The notes under the pieces are model-generated. The model ran no database searches. It had not been told where the DNA came from and saw only the letters and a program-made list of their open reading frames with translations. Shown piece after piece: positions 8,971 to 18,859 of a DNA stretch of 64,000 nucleotides; position 1 is the first letter of the stretch, and each line of letters starts with the position of its first letter. The position numbers and the translations under genes were made by a program. The stretch is from Bacillus_BD sp963765265 (GTDB lineage Bacteria > Bacillota > Bacilli > Bacillales > Cytobacillaceae), in the NCBI GenBank assembly GCA_963765265.1, contig CAVXVN010000007.1, positions 248,001 to 312,000 of the forward strand. Reading direction: 5' to 3'.

Positions 8971-8999
8971 ATTTTACAAAGTAACGAAAGAGTTGTCAA
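8971..8999 (-). promoter_or_regulatory. Minus-strand sigma-A promoter for tRNA-Met
   Basis: On the minus strand a perfect TTGACA (plus coordinates 8994-8999) is followed after 17 bp by TAAAAT (8971-8976). This places the transcription start a few bases before the tRNA 5' end at 8944. Confidence 0.8.
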
Positions 9000-9186
9000 G
9001 ATAAATAATGAAAAGACTCTTTAGTAGAAATAAAAGAATGAATTCTGGTCGTGTTCTAATTTATTAGATTTTAATTGTCATTTATTTATGTAAAGAAAAA
9101 GATTGAAATATTAATCAGAAAAATAAGATACTTTCAGAAATTAAGCTGAAAAGAGTCGAACAAAAAAAGTAGACTCCCCTGATATT

Positions 9187-9219
9187 GTGACAAACTTCTA
9201 ATAATAGCGCTTATATAAT
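9187..9219 (+). promoter_or_regulatory. Probable Spo0A-dependent promoter of spoIIE
   Basis: GTGACA at 9187-9192 and TATAAT at 9214-9219 are 21 bp apart. The B. subtilis spoIIE promoter is known for the same abnormal 21-bp spacing, used by sigma-A only with Spo0A~P. AGTCGAA near 9153, upstream, matches the 0A box TGTCGAA at 6 of 7 positions. Confidence 0.6.
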
Positions 9220-9252
9220 GGTTCAAAGAATACATAAAGAGGAGTGTAGCCT

Positions 9253-11730
9253 ATGGCAAAAATGGAGCAGAGTTTCATGGAACCTGTGAGAAAAACAAAT
9301 TTGGGTAAAGTAAAGTGGAAAATAGAAAGCCCTTTTATATATTTGCAGACAAAAATAGAAACACTCTTACTAAAGAAGGGATATCTTTTATTCATAATCG
9401 GTTTTTTACTCGGACGAGCATTAATATTGGCAACTTTAACACCGTTTAGTTTGCCTTTTTTTGCTACCGTTTATTTGATTAGACGTGACAAGGCGCCATT
9501 GACGTTAATCGGGATCATCGCAGGAGCTGCGACTCTATCAATCATGGATGCTATATCAACATTTGCGCTCACGGTATTTTTTATCGTGATCTATCGTATT
9601 ACGAAAAAGTGGCTGCAAAATGAAGTCAAACTTCTTCCATTTCACGTATTTACGATCTTATTAATTGGAAGCCTTGTTGAGGGCTACCTTCTTTCTGGAC
9701 AATTTACTTTATATGAATTAATGATGGCAGGTGTAGAGTCCAGTTTAGGTTTTATATTAACTCTTATATTTCTCCAGAGTCTTCCTCTACTTTCTATATC
9801 AAAGCGCAGACAGTCTTTAAAAACAGAAGAAATTGTTTGTTTGATTATTTTACTTGCTTCTGTGATGACGGGAACGATTGGTTGGTCCATTTATGACTTG
9901 TCCATTGAACATATCTTGTCTAGATACCTTGTCTTATTATTTGCCTTTGTAGGTGGGGCCACAGTAGGTTCAACGGTAGGTGTTGTAACTGGGCTTATCT
10001 TTAGTTTAGCTAGTGTTACGAGTTTCTTTCATATGAGTCTATTAGCCTTTTCCGGTTTACTTTGTGGTCTCTTAAAAGAAGGGAAAAAAATTGGCGTTGC
10101 AATTGGTTTATTTATTGCGACATTATTAGTCGGCATGTATGGAGAGGGAAGTGAAAATCTAGTTAAAACCGTTTCGGAGACAGCTGTGGCTGTTTGCTTA
10201 TTCTTACTTACTCCAAAAGCCTTTACCTCTAAATTGGCAAAATATATTCCAGGGACAAACGAGTACACACAAGAGCAACAACAATATATGAGGAAGATGA
10301 GAGACGTTACAGCTCAGAGGGTCGCTCAATTTTCAAATGTCTTTCAAGCCCTGTCCAATAGCTTTTCAAGTCAGGACGAGAAGCTAGATAGCGATGAGAC
10401 AAACCAAGAATTGGATTATTTTTTAAGTAATGTAACGGAAAAAACATGTCAACTATGCCACCGGAAGGAGCAGTGTTGGACAAAGAACTTTACTACAACC
10501 TATGATTATATGAGAGAAATTATGACTGAAATGGAACATAAAGATGGGGGAGTCTCGCAAAAGTTATATAAAGAGTGGAGTATACATTGTATCAAACCCA
10601 AAAAGGTTATGGAGGCCATGCAGCAAGAATTAACTTATTATAAGGTAAATCAGAAGTTGAAAAGACAAGTTAAGGAATCGAGAAGACTCGTAGCAGACCA
10701 ACTTTTAGGAGTATCAGAAGTGATGGATGATTTTGCAAAAGAAATTCAGAGAGAAAGGGAGAATCATCATAAGCAAGAGGAATTGATCCTTGAAGCCATG
10801 CAAGCATTTGGCATTCAAATTGAACAAGTTGAAATTTATAGTCTGGAACAAGGAAATGTTGATATAGATATGACAATTCCTGATTGTCAGGGGCATGGGG
10901 AATGTGAAAAGCTTATTGCACCAATGCTTTCCGATATATTAGATGATACAATTTTAGTTAACTCGGAGGAATGTTCGGCCTATCCAAATGGTTTTTGCCA
11001 TGTTACTTTTCGCTCTGCTAAGGCATTTGCGGTAGAGACTGGGGTAGCGCATGCTGCAAAAGATGGCGGTTTAGTCTCAGGGGATAGCTATTCAACGATA
11101 GAACTAGGTGGAGGGAAATATGCTATTGCAATTAGTGATGGTATGGGGAATGGAGAACGCGCCCATGTGGAAAGTAAAGAGACCCTTGAATTATTGCAGA
11201 AAATATTGCAATCGGGCATTGAAGAGAAAGTAGCGATCAAATCGGTCAATTCAGTACTATCATTGAGAACTACAGATGAAATTTTTTCAACATTAGATTT
11301 AGCCATGATCGATCTGCAAAATGCCAAAACAAGATTTCTGAAAATTGGATCAACCCCTAGTTTTATCAAAAGAGGGACAAAGGTATTAAAAGTACAAGCA
11401 AGTAACTTACCAATGGGAATTATTCAAGAGTTTGAAGTGGATGTTGTCAGTGAACAGTTAAAAGCGGGCGATCTTCTCATTATGATGAGCGATGGTGTAT
11501 TTGAAGGGCCAAAGCATGTGGAAAACTATGATTTATGGATGAAAAGGAAAATAAGCGAATTAAAAACAGATGAACCTCAGGCGGTTGCAGATTTAATAAT
11601 GGAAGAGGTTATACGTTCTAGATCGGGTTATATCGAGGATGATATGACTGTTGTGGTTTCAAAAATCAAGCACAATACACCGAAATGGGCATCGATTCCC
11701 GTTCCTAAATATAAACAAGAAGCAAATTAA
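9253..11730 (+). CDS. spoIIE: Stage II sporulation protein E (PP2C-type phosphatase)
   Basis: SpoIIE is a membrane phosphatase at the polar septum that dephosphorylates SpoIIAA and so switches on sigma-F in the forespore; it also interacts with FtsZ. The 825-residue product has a short cytoplasmic start and about ten hydrophobic segments (residues about 50-330). A central regulatory region with paired cysteines (CQLCHRKEQC) follows, and the C-terminal PP2C/SpoIIE domain includes SDGMGNG at about 628-634, with DG as a metal-binding pair, and DDMTVVV near the end. GAGG precedes the ATG. An unusual 21-bp-spaced promoter lies upstream. yabS follows after 57 bases. Confidence 0.97.
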   Translation: MAKMEQSFMEPVRKTNLGKVKWKIESPFIYLQTKIETLLLKKGYLLFIIGFLLGRALILATLTPFSLPFFATVYLIRRDKAPLTLIGIIAGAATLSIMDAISTFALTVFFIVIYRITKKWLQNEVKLLPFHVFTILLIGSLVEGYLLSGQFTLYELMMAGVESSLGFILTLIFLQSLPLLSISKRRQSLKTEEIVCLIILLASVMTGTIGWSIYDLSIEHILSRYLVLLFAFVGGATVGSTVGVVTGLIFSLASVTSFFHMSLLAFSGLLCGLLKEGKKIGVAIGLFIATLLVGMYGEGSENLVKTVSETAVAVCLFLLTPKAFTSKLAKYIPGTNEYTQEQQQYMRKMRDVTAQRVAQFSNVFQALSNSFSSQDEKLDSDETNQELDYFLSNVTEKTCQLCHRKEQCWTKNFTTTYDYMREIMTEMEHKDGGVSQKLYKEWSIHCIKPKKVMEAMQQELTYYKVNQKLKRQVKESRRLVADQLLGVSEVMDDFAKEIQRERENHHKQEELILEAMQAFGIQIEQVEIYSLEQGNVDIDMTIPDCQGHGECEKLIAPMLSDILDDTILVNSEECSAYPNGFCHVTFRSAKAFAVETGVAHAAKDGGLVSGDSYSTIELGGGKYAIAISDGMGNGERAHVESKETLELLQKILQSGIEEKVAIKSVNSVLSLRTTDEIFSTLDLAMIDLQNAKTRFLKIGSTPSFIKRGTKVLKVQASNLPMGIIQEFEVDVVSEQLKAGDLLIMMSDGVFEGPKHVENYDLWMKRKISELKTDEPQAVADLIMEEVIRSRSGYIEDDMTVVVSKIKHNTPKWASIPVPKYKQEAN

Positions 11731-11787
11731 TGTATAAATCCCCTCCTTATCGTCGAAAATGGTAACATTTCAAATTTGGAGGGGAAC

Positions 11788-12528
11788 ATGATGAAGACAG
11801 GAACATTGAAGCAAATCTTACTCATTACGGATGGATGCTCAAACCAAGGTGACGATCCAATTGCCATGGCCGCACTTGCTAAGGAGCACGGGGTTACAGT
11901 GAATGTCATTGGTGTTATGGACCAAGATGTTATTGATGACCAAGGCTTAAAAGAGATTGAGGGCATTTCCCTAGCGGGTGGTGGGGTAAGTCAAGTTGTG
12001 TATGCTCATAAACTCTCACAAACAGTACAAATGGTAACAAGAAAGGCCATGACGCAAACGCTCCAAGGGGTTGTGAATAAAGAGTTACAGCAAATATTAG
12101 GAAAATCTCATACAGTTGAAGATCTACCTCCTGAAAAGAGAGGAGAAGTGATGGAGGTAGTTGATGAGCTTGGTGAAACAGTTGAACTTGATGTTCTCAT
12201 TCTTGTCGATACAAGTGCAAGTATGAAGCAAAAATTACCAATGGTAAAAGAGTCACTGTTAGACTTATCTCTAAGCTTAAATGCGCGAGCGGGTGAAAAT
12301 CGCTTTTCAGTGTTTGTATTTCCCGGGAAAAAGAACGATGTAGAAAAGCTACTGGATTGGTCACCACGACTTGAATCATTGACGGAGATTTTTTCAAAGT
12401 TAACTACTGGAGGGATTACTCCAACTGGTCCGGCAATCAGTGAAGCTTTGAGTTACTTTAGAAAAAAACGTTCATTAAGGAGTCTGCTTTCTCGTGATGA
12501 TGAATCATTCTATGAAGAATCAGTTTAA
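11788..12528 (+). CDS. yabS: YabS, von Willebrand factor A domain protein
   Basis: This 246-residue protein is of unknown function, found next to spoIIE in Bacillus. A VWA/MIDAS-like segment is seen at VLILVDTSASMKQKLP (DxSxS metal site) in the second half, with TTGGITPTGPAISEAL completing the fold. The first half (MKTGTLKQILLITDGCSNQGDDP) resembles another VWA-like strand set. An upstream TTG at 11776 is open in frame but overlaps the GGAGGGG ribosome site at 11778-11784, so the ATG at 11788 is the start. The 3' end overlaps yabT by 35 bases. The pairing of a VWA protein with a kinase suggests a signalling couple, which is inference. Confidence 0.88.
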   Translation: MMKTGTLKQILLITDGCSNQGDDPIAMAALAKEHGVTVNVIGVMDQDVIDDQGLKEIEGISLAGGGVSQVVYAHKLSQTVQMVTRKAMTQTLQGVVNKELQQILGKSHTVEDLPPEKRGEVMEVVDELGETVELDVLILVDTSASMKQKLPMVKESLLDLSLSLNARAGENRFSVFVFPGKKNDVEKLLDWSPRLESLTEIFSKLTTGGITPTGPAISEALSYFRKKRSLRSLLSRDDESFYEESV

Positions 12529-13469
12529 CTTCAAACCAGGGACTGTTATTGAAGGAAAATGGCATAAAAATGTTTATACTATTATTAAGGAATTAGGCTA
12601 TGGGGCAAATGGGTATGTATACCTTGCAAAGTGGCGCAATCAAGATGTTGCCATAAAGTTGAGCGGTAGTGGAACATCTATTACATCAGAGGTAAATGTA
12701 CTCAGATCATTTGCAAAGGTCCAGGGATCAGTCCTCGGGCCTTCTTTACTTGATGTAGATGATTGGGAGCGTAAGAGTGGAATTGTATTTTTCTATTGTA
12801 TGGAATATATTAAGGGTCCGGATTTTATGACCTTTATTGAACAAAAGGGACCCACATGGCTCCCGGTTTTAACATTACAATTACTTACCGATTTAGACCG
12901 GTTGCACCAAAATGGTTGGATCTTTGGTGATTTAAAACCAGAAAACTTAATTGTAACTGGTCCACCTGCAAAAATTCGTTGTATTGATGTAGGTGGGACA
13001 ACCATGAAAGGAAGAGCAATTAAAGAGTTTACCGAATTTTACGATAGGGGATATTGGGGGCATGGGTTCAAGAAAGGCCGATCCAGCTTATGATTTATTT
13101 TCACTTGCCATGATTATGACAAATACCGCTTATCCAAAACGATTTAATAAAACAACAGGTGGGTTAGCGGAGTTGATTGATAAAGTGAAGCAGAGTCCAT
13201 CCCTACAAAAAGTGGAAGTAGTGATTGTTCATGCTCTACAAGGAGATTATCAAAGTGCTAGTCAAATGAGGTATGATTTATTACAGGTTATGAGTAAGGA
13301 TCAAAGTGATATGCGCCATGTTTCTAGACAGACAAGGTCAATGAACTCGAAGGTTCGCGCGCAAGTTAACCAACGAAAAGGGAAAAAGAGAGGATGGACA
13401 GAGACCGCTCTACTTGTTACCTTCGTCCTATTATTTTATGTTTTATATATCTATAGTCACTTAATTTAA
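12494..13469 (+). CDS. yabT: YabT, Ser/Thr protein kinase with C-terminal membrane anchor (reading frame broken)
   Basis: YabT is a Hanks-type kinase; in B. subtilis it acts during sporulation, is activated by DNA and phosphorylates RecA. The glycine loop (GYGANGYVY), the ATP lysine (DVAIKLS), the catalytic DLKPENLIV and CIDVGG (in place of DFG) are in the first frame. The end is one membrane helix (TALLVTFVLLFYVLYIYSHL) after a basic stretch. The halves lie in different frames; removing one G from the G5 run at 13056-13060 joins DRGYWG to GSRKADPAYDLF and gives 324 residues. The start is GTG at 12494 or the adjacent ATGs. The break is probably a base-count error. Confidence 0.87.
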
Positions 13470-13542
13470 GACAAAGGAAAAATCATGATACACCTCATTC
13501 TAAAAGGGACTGTTGATGTAATAGATAAGGTTAACCTTACTT

Positions 13543-13571
13543 TTGTTGTTTGAAAAATGGTATGCTATACA
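13543..13571 (+). promoter_or_regulatory. Sigma-A promoter of tilS
   Basis: TTGTTG (13543-13548), 17 bp, then an extended -10 of TGC plus TATACA (13566-13571). The upstream TTG of the long open frame falls inside the -35 element, so translation must begin later. Confidence 0.6.
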
Positions 13572-13653
13572 AATAGCTTTAGTCTGGAATCGTCAAGATA
13601 AAAATCAAAAGGACTTAAGGAACGATAGAATAGAAAGTAGGGCAGATCTCGTA

Positions 13654-15049
13654 ATGATAGAGGAAAAGGTGAAAAGTTTTTTAAAACTAAAAAATTTTTC
13701 TTTAAAAGGGAAAAGATTACTCGTTGGTGTTTCGGGCGGTCCAGATTCATTAGCCCTTTTAAATTTTCTTTGGGAGGAGCAGCAACTGCATCGGGACTTT
13801 TATATGATTGTTGCTCATGTGGATCATATGTTTCGAGGGGTTGAATCCTTCAATGAGGCGAAATTTGTTGAAAGTTTTTGTGCAGGCAAAGACATTCCAT
13901 TTCGAATGAAGAGGATAAATGTCCCAGAGTACATAAAGAAAACAGGTAAAAGTTCAGAAGTAGCAGGAAGAGAATGCCGTTATCAATTCCTTGCAGAAGT
14001 CATGAATGAGTGTCAACTTACTCATTTAACTTTAGGTCACCATGGAGATGATCAAATTGAAACGATGTTAATGCGGTTAACTCGTGGAAGTTCAGGGACA
14101 GCGAGAGCTGGTATTCCTTTTATGAGACCCTTTCAAAAAGGATTTATATTTAGACCCTTTCTATGTTTAAGTAGAAACGATATAGAACAATATTGTGTGG
14201 CGCGTCAATTAGACCCTCGTCATGACCCCAGCAACGAAGAAGATGACTATCTGCGAAATAGATTCCGTAAATATGTAGTACCTTTTTTAAAAAGAGAAAA
14301 TACACATGTTCATGAACATTTCCAGAGATTTAGTGAAGAACTGCAGATGGATGAAACATTCCTACAGGAATTGGCGCTGCAACAGATGAGTAAAGTATGG
14401 AAAGAGAAAAAACAAGATAAGATTACCATTGATATAGTTTTGTTCCAAGCAATACCAATTTCTTTACAAAGGCGAGGGATTCAACTAATATTAAATTATC
14501 TTTACAAAAATAGACCAGCTTCTTTATCAGCCATACATATTGATCATATTTTTTCACTCTTTAAGAGTGAAAATCCATCTGGAAAATTAGATTTGCCACT
14601 TGGATTAAAAGTTGTGCGATCGTATCAGGAATGTCATTTTCAATTTTATACGGGAAATAAAGAAGCTTTTCGATTTCGAAATGAAGGAACCTGGTGAATA
14701 TGCACTTCCTAATGGTGATTCGATCATTCTTGAAAACATGAATGAACGGCTAGAAACAAACACAAATGATGCCATTCAACTAAATAGGTGTGATATATTG
14801 CCTCCTATTATTGTTCGAACAAGAGAACATGGTGATCGAATGAGTCTCAAAGGAATGCAAGGCACTAAAAAGATTAAGGACATCTTTATTGATCAGAAAA
14901 TACCAGTGGATGAACGAAATCACTGGCCTGTTATTACGGATAGTCATAATCGTATTCTTTGGTTACCAGGTTTAAAAAAATGTCAGGATTCGAAAGTTGA
15001 TCATGGCAATCATGATTATATTCTCTTGTCATTTAGGAAGAAGCATTAA
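13654..15049 (+). CDS. tilS: tRNA(Ile)-lysidine synthase TilS (reading frame broken)
   Basis: TilS converts C34 of the CAU-anticodon tRNA-Ile to lysidine so that it reads AUA; it is essential. The N-terminal PP-loop ATPase motif GVSGGPDS is near residues 27-34, followed by VAHVDHMFRG and LGHHGDDQIETMLMRLTRGSS. The C-terminal domain is in a second frame (PGEYALPNGDSI to KVDHGNHDYILL). Removing one base near the T4 run at 14667-14670 joins them as EAFDFEMKEPGEY and gives 464 residues, normal for the family. The ATG at 13654 is chosen because the earlier frame overlaps the promoter and is not TilS-like. hprT follows, the usual partner. Confidence 0.88.
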
Positions 15050-15175
15050 AATCAGTTCGTATTAAATAGGTTGGATAAATGATGAATATATAGCAAAAAC
15101 TTTGAAAAACATATGTATCGCATTATTCAATCATAAATAGATCATTTATGTATCGATCATCTAGGAGGCACAAAA

Positions 15176-15724
15176 ATGAAAAACGATATTGAAAGAGTAT
15201 TAATATCGGAAGAAGAAATACAGAAGAAGGTTAAAGAATTAGGGAGTCAATTGACGGAAGAATACAAGGATCGTTTTCCATTGGCTATTGGTGTTCTAAA
15301 GGGAGCTACTTTATTTATGGCAGATCTCTTAAAACGAATCGATACCCATCTTGAAATGGACTTTATGGACGTTTCAAGCTATGGAAAGTCAACGGTTTCA
15401 TCCGGTGAGGTAAAAATTATAAAGGATTTAAATGCTTCTGTAGAAGGCCGTGATATTCTTATAATTGAAGATATCATTGATAGTGGGTTAACGTTAAGTT
15501 ATTTAGTGGAGCTTTTCCATTACCGTAAAGCGAAGTCAGTAAAAATTGTTACGTTACTGGATAAACCAACTGGACGTAAAGCAGATATTCAGGCAGATTA
15601 TGTTGGTTTTATTGTCCCAGATGCATTTGTGGTTGGATATGGTTTGGACTATGCAGAGAAATATCGTAATCTACCTTACATTGGTATATTAAAACCAAGG
15701 GTGTATAGCAGCAATCAAGAATAG
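15176..15724 (+). CDS. hprT: Hypoxanthine-guanine phosphoribosyltransferase
   Basis: This enzyme salvages hypoxanthine and guanine to IMP and GMP using PRPP. The 182-residue protein carries the PRPP-binding motif ILIIEDIIDSGLTL in the middle, the N-terminal PLAIGVLKGATLFMADL loop and the C-terminal purine site DKPTGRKADIQADYVGF with FVVGYGLDYAEKYRNLP. CTAGGAGG precedes the ATG. It lies between tilS and ftsH, as in B. subtilis, where TilS and HprT act together at the ftsH promoter. Confidence 0.96.
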   Translation: MKNDIERVLISEEEIQKKVKELGSQLTEEYKDRFPLAIGVLKGATLFMADLLKRIDTHLEMDFMDVSSYGKSTVSSGEVKIIKDLNASVEGRDILIIEDIIDSGLTLSYLVELFHYRKAKSVKIVTLLDKPTGRKADIQADYVGFIVPDAFVVGYGLDYAEKYRNLPYIGILKPRVYSSNQE

Positions 15725-15788
15725 GTTCAAATTATAGTTATGCTTTATACAGCAACATGTCTTTACCAATTTTAAAAAGTGTAAATTC

Positions 15789-15818
15789 TTGTACTAGTAT
15801 GATTTTCTATGGTACTAT
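15789..15818 (+). promoter_or_regulatory. Sigma-A promoter of ftsH
   Basis: TTGTAC (15789-15794) and TACTAT (15813-15818), 18 bp apart, lie just upstream of the GGGAGGAGG ribosome site of ftsH. Confidence 0.55.
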
Positions 15819-15854
15819 ACACTATAGTTTCGTGACCGTGGGAGGAGGTAAAGG

Positions 15855-17849
15855 ATGAATCGGATTTTCCGTAATACCATCTTTTATTTATTGATCTTTT
15901 TAGTAATTATTGGAGTTGTTAGTTTTTTTAATGGCGGTAGCCAGCCAACAGATAATCTATCTTATGATACGTTTATCTCAAACCTTGAAAAAGGTGAGGT
16001 AACAAACCTAACAATGCAACCAGAGCGTGGTGTTCTTGAAGTACGGGGACAACTTAAAGGATATGCTGATGATAAGTATTTCATCACCTATATTCCAAAC
16101 AGTGATAGTGAAATTAACCGTATTCAAGAATTAGCAGGGAACGTAACGCGTGATGTTTTACCTGCTAAAGAAACAAGTGGATGGGTAACATTCTTTACTT
16201 CTATTATTCCGTTTATCATTATCTTTATTTTATTCTTCTTCCTTATGAATCAAGCGCAAGGCGGAGGAAGCCGAGTAATGAATTTCGGAAAAAGCAAAGC
16301 TAAACTTTACAATGAAGATAAGAAAAAAGTTCGTTTTAGAGATGTAGCAGGTGCTGATGAAGAGAAACAAGAACTTGTCGAAGTAGTTGAATTTTTGAAA
16401 GATCCTAGAAAATATGCTGAACTTGGGGCTAGAATTCCAAAAGGTGTTCTTCTTGTTGGACCTCCAGGTACAGGTAAAACGTTGCTTGCTCGTGCAACAG
16501 CAGGGGAAGCTGGAGTGCCTTTCTTCTCCATTAGTGGATCTGATTTCGTTGAAATGTTTGTTGGGGTAGGAGCTTCGCGTGTACGTGATTTATTTGAAAC
16601 TGCAAAGAAAAATGCTCCTTGTATTATCTTTATTGATGAAATTGATGCAGTAGGACGTCAACGTGGTGCAGGTCTCGGTGGTGGACACGATGAACGTGAA
16701 CAGACACTGAATCAGTTACTTGTTGAAATGGATGGATTTGGTGGAAATGAAGGAATCATCATGATTGCGGCGACAAACCGTGCAGATATTTTGGATCCAG
16801 CTCTTCTTCGTCCAGGTCGTTTTGACCGTCAAATCAGGGTGGATCGTCCAGATGTAGTAGGCCGTGAAGCTGTATTAAAGGTTCATGCACGTAATAAGCC
16901 ATTTGAAGAACATGTTAATTTAAAAGCGATTGCACAACGAACACCAGGCTTCTCGGGTGCAGACTTGGAAAATCTCTTAAATGAAGCAGCACTTGTAGCG
17001 GCTCGTCGAGATAAAAAGAAAATCGATATGACTGATATTGATGAAGCAACAGACCGAGTTATTGCAGGACCTGCTAAAAAGAGCCGAGTTATTTCTGAAA
17101 AGGAAAGAAATATTGTGGCCTTCCATGAAGCAGGCCATACGGTTATTGGTTTAATACTTGATGAAGCAGAAATTGTTCAAAAAGTAACCATTGTTCCTCG
17201 TGGTCAAGCTGGTGGATATGCCGTCATGCTTCCTAAAGAAGATCGTTACTTCATGACTAAGCCAGAACTCCTTGATAAAATTGTAGGTCTTCTTGGTGGA
17301 CGTGTCTCTGAAGAAATTGTTTTCGGTGAAGTGAGTACCGGTGCAAGTAATGACTTCCAACGTGCGACAGGTATTGCTCGCCGAATGGTAACGGAGTTTG
17401 GAATGAGTGATAAACTTGGACCACTACAATTTGGTCAGCAACAAGGTAGTCAAGTATTCTTAGGCAGAGACTTCAATAATGATCAAAACTATTCAGATGC
17501 GATTGCCTATGAGATTGATTTAGAGATCCAACGTATTGTTAAAGAGTGTTACGAAAAGGCAAGAAGAGTTCTTACCGAAAATCGTGATAAGCTTGACATC
17601 ATTGCGAAAACTTTACTTAAAGTGGAAACATTAGATGCAGAACAAATTAAACATCTAGTTGACCATGGAACGCTTCCTGAAAGAAAGATTGCTTCAACAA
17701 CGATTGATGCTTCTACTAAGGATGTAAAAGTGAACATCATGAAAAAGGATGAGGATCCGATCGAGGGTACAAATCCAATTGCTGAGAAACATTCTAGCAA
17801 TGACGAGATCGCAAATACTCCTAAAGACAATTCTGACAATCGTTTATAA
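15855..17849 (+). CDS. ftsH: ATP-dependent zinc metalloprotease FtsH
   Basis: FtsH is a membrane-anchored AAA+ protease that degrades regulatory and misassembled membrane proteins and is needed for sporulation. Two membrane helices are visible (about residues 6-24 and 110-130). The AAA domain has Walker A GPPGTGKT near residue 202, IIFIDEIDAVGRQRG and the second region of homology NRADILDPALLRPGRFDR. The zinc site HEAGH is near residues 424-428. The C-terminal tail is charged and low complexity. At 664 residues it is normal length. A clear terminator follows at 17866-17904. Confidence 0.98.
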   Translation: MNRIFRNTIFYLLIFLVIIGVVSFFNGGSQPTDNLSYDTFISNLEKGEVTNLTMQPERGVLEVRGQLKGYADDKYFITYIPNSDSEINRIQELAGNVTRDVLPAKETSGWVTFFTSIIPFIIIFILFFFLMNQAQGGGSRVMNFGKSKAKLYNEDKKKVRFRDVAGADEEKQELVEVVEFLKDPRKYAELGARIPKGVLLVGPPGTGKTLLARATAGEAGVPFFSISGSDFVEMFVGVGASRVRDLFETAKKNAPCIIFIDEIDAVGRQRGAGLGGGHDEREQTLNQLLVEMDGFGGNEGIIMIAATNRADILDPALLRPGRFDRQIRVDRPDVVGREAVLKVHARNKPFEEHVNLKAIAQRTPGFSGADLENLLNEAALVAARRDKKKIDMTDIDEATDRVIAGPAKKSRVISEKERNIVAFHEAGHTVIGLILDEAEIVQKVTIVPRGQAGGYAVMLPKEDRYFMTKPELLDKIVGLLGGRVSEEIVFGEVSTGASNDFQRATGIARRMVTEFGMSDKLGPLQFGQQQGSQVFLGRDFNNDQNYSDAIAYEIDLEIQRIVKECYEKARRVLTENRDKLDIIAKTLLKVETLDAEQIKHLVDHGTLPERKIASTTIDASTKDVKVNIMKKDEDPIEGTNPIAEKHSSNDEIANTPKDNSDNRL

Positions 17850-17865
17850 TACTTTCATTACGTTT

Positions 17866-17904
17866 AAAAAGGGTGCTCATTAAAAAAGAGCGCCCTTTTT
17901 TTTA
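17866..17904 (+). terminator. Rho-independent terminator of ftsH
   Basis: AAGGGTGCTC and GAGCGCCCTT form the stem around an A-rich loop, followed by an eight-base T run. Confidence 0.9.
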
Positions 17905-18049
17905 TCTAAGCAGTGAGTATATTTTGATTAAACATTGACTACTTTGTTATGTGTAGGGTATGAGTTCTTCTCATTATACGGTTGAATCGCATTTGTGTTA
18001 TGATATTTGCAGTGAAAAAGACTCTTTAAAGAAAAAGTGGTGAAGGATA

Positions 18050-18832
18050 ATGATTTTTGTATTTGACGTTGGAAATACAAATACGGTTTTAGGAGTATAT
18101 GATGGTGAAGAATTAACACACCATTGGAGGATTGAAACGAATCGGAATAAAACAAATGATGAATATGGGATGCTGATCAAATCACTATTTGATTTTGCGA
18201 ATTTGGACTTATCCGATATAAGTGGCATTATTATTTCTTCAGTTGTACCTCCGATCATGTTTGCTTTGGAAAAGATGTGTATAAGATATTTTAATTTAAA
18301 ACCATTAGTCGTCGGTCCTGGGATAAAAACAGGATTGGATATAAAATATGATAATCCGAAAGAGGTCGGGGCTGATCGAATTGTTAATGCTGTTGCAGCG
18401 ATTCATAAATATGGGAGTCCATTGATTATTGTTGATTTCGGAACAGCTACAACTTATTGTTACATAACCGAAGATAAACAATATTTAGGAGGAGCGATTG
18501 CTCCGGGAATTGGAATTTCAACAGAAGCGCTTTATACAAGAGCGGCTAAACTTCCTAGAATAGAGATCGTTCGCCCAGAAGGCGTAGTAGGGAGAAATAC
18601 AGTATCTGCTATGCAATCGGGAATTCTGTATGGGTATGTCGGTCAGGTAGAAGGGATTGTCAACAGAATGAAAAATGAAAGTAAACAAACCCCAACTGTT
18701 ATTGCAACGGGAGGACTTGCTAGCCTCATAGCTCAAGAATCATCGGTTATCGATATTGTGGACCCCTTTTTAACATTAAAGGGCTTGCAGCTCATTTATA
18801 AACGAAATATGGAGAATATAAATCATAATTAA
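18050..18832 (+). CDS. coaX: Type III pantothenate kinase CoaX
   Basis: This enzyme phosphorylates pantothenate in the first step of coenzyme A synthesis. The ASKHA-fold signature DVGNTNTVLGVYDG is at residues 5-18, and the second phosphate motif VDFGTATTYCYI is in the middle. GADRIVNAVAAIHKYG, GGAIAPGIGIS and the C-terminal ATGGLASLIA also match type III enzymes. The length of 260 is typical. The ATG has AGTGGTGAAGG before it. It is followed by hslO after 27 bases, the usual Bacillus pair. Confidence 0.96.
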   Translation: MIFVFDVGNTNTVLGVYDGEELTHHWRIETNRNKTNDEYGMLIKSLFDFANLDLSDISGIIISSVVPPIMFALEKMCIRYFNLKPLVVGPGIKTGLDIKYDNPKEVGADRIVNAVAAIHKYGSPLIIVDFGTATTYCYITEDKQYLGGAIAPGIGISTEALYTRAAKLPRIEIVRPEGVVGRNTVSAMQSGILYGYVGQVEGIVNRMKNESKQTPTVIATGGLASLIAQESSVIDIVDPFLTLKGLQLIYKRNMENINHN

Positions 18833-18859
18833 CAAATTGAAATAGGAAGGAGAAATAGT

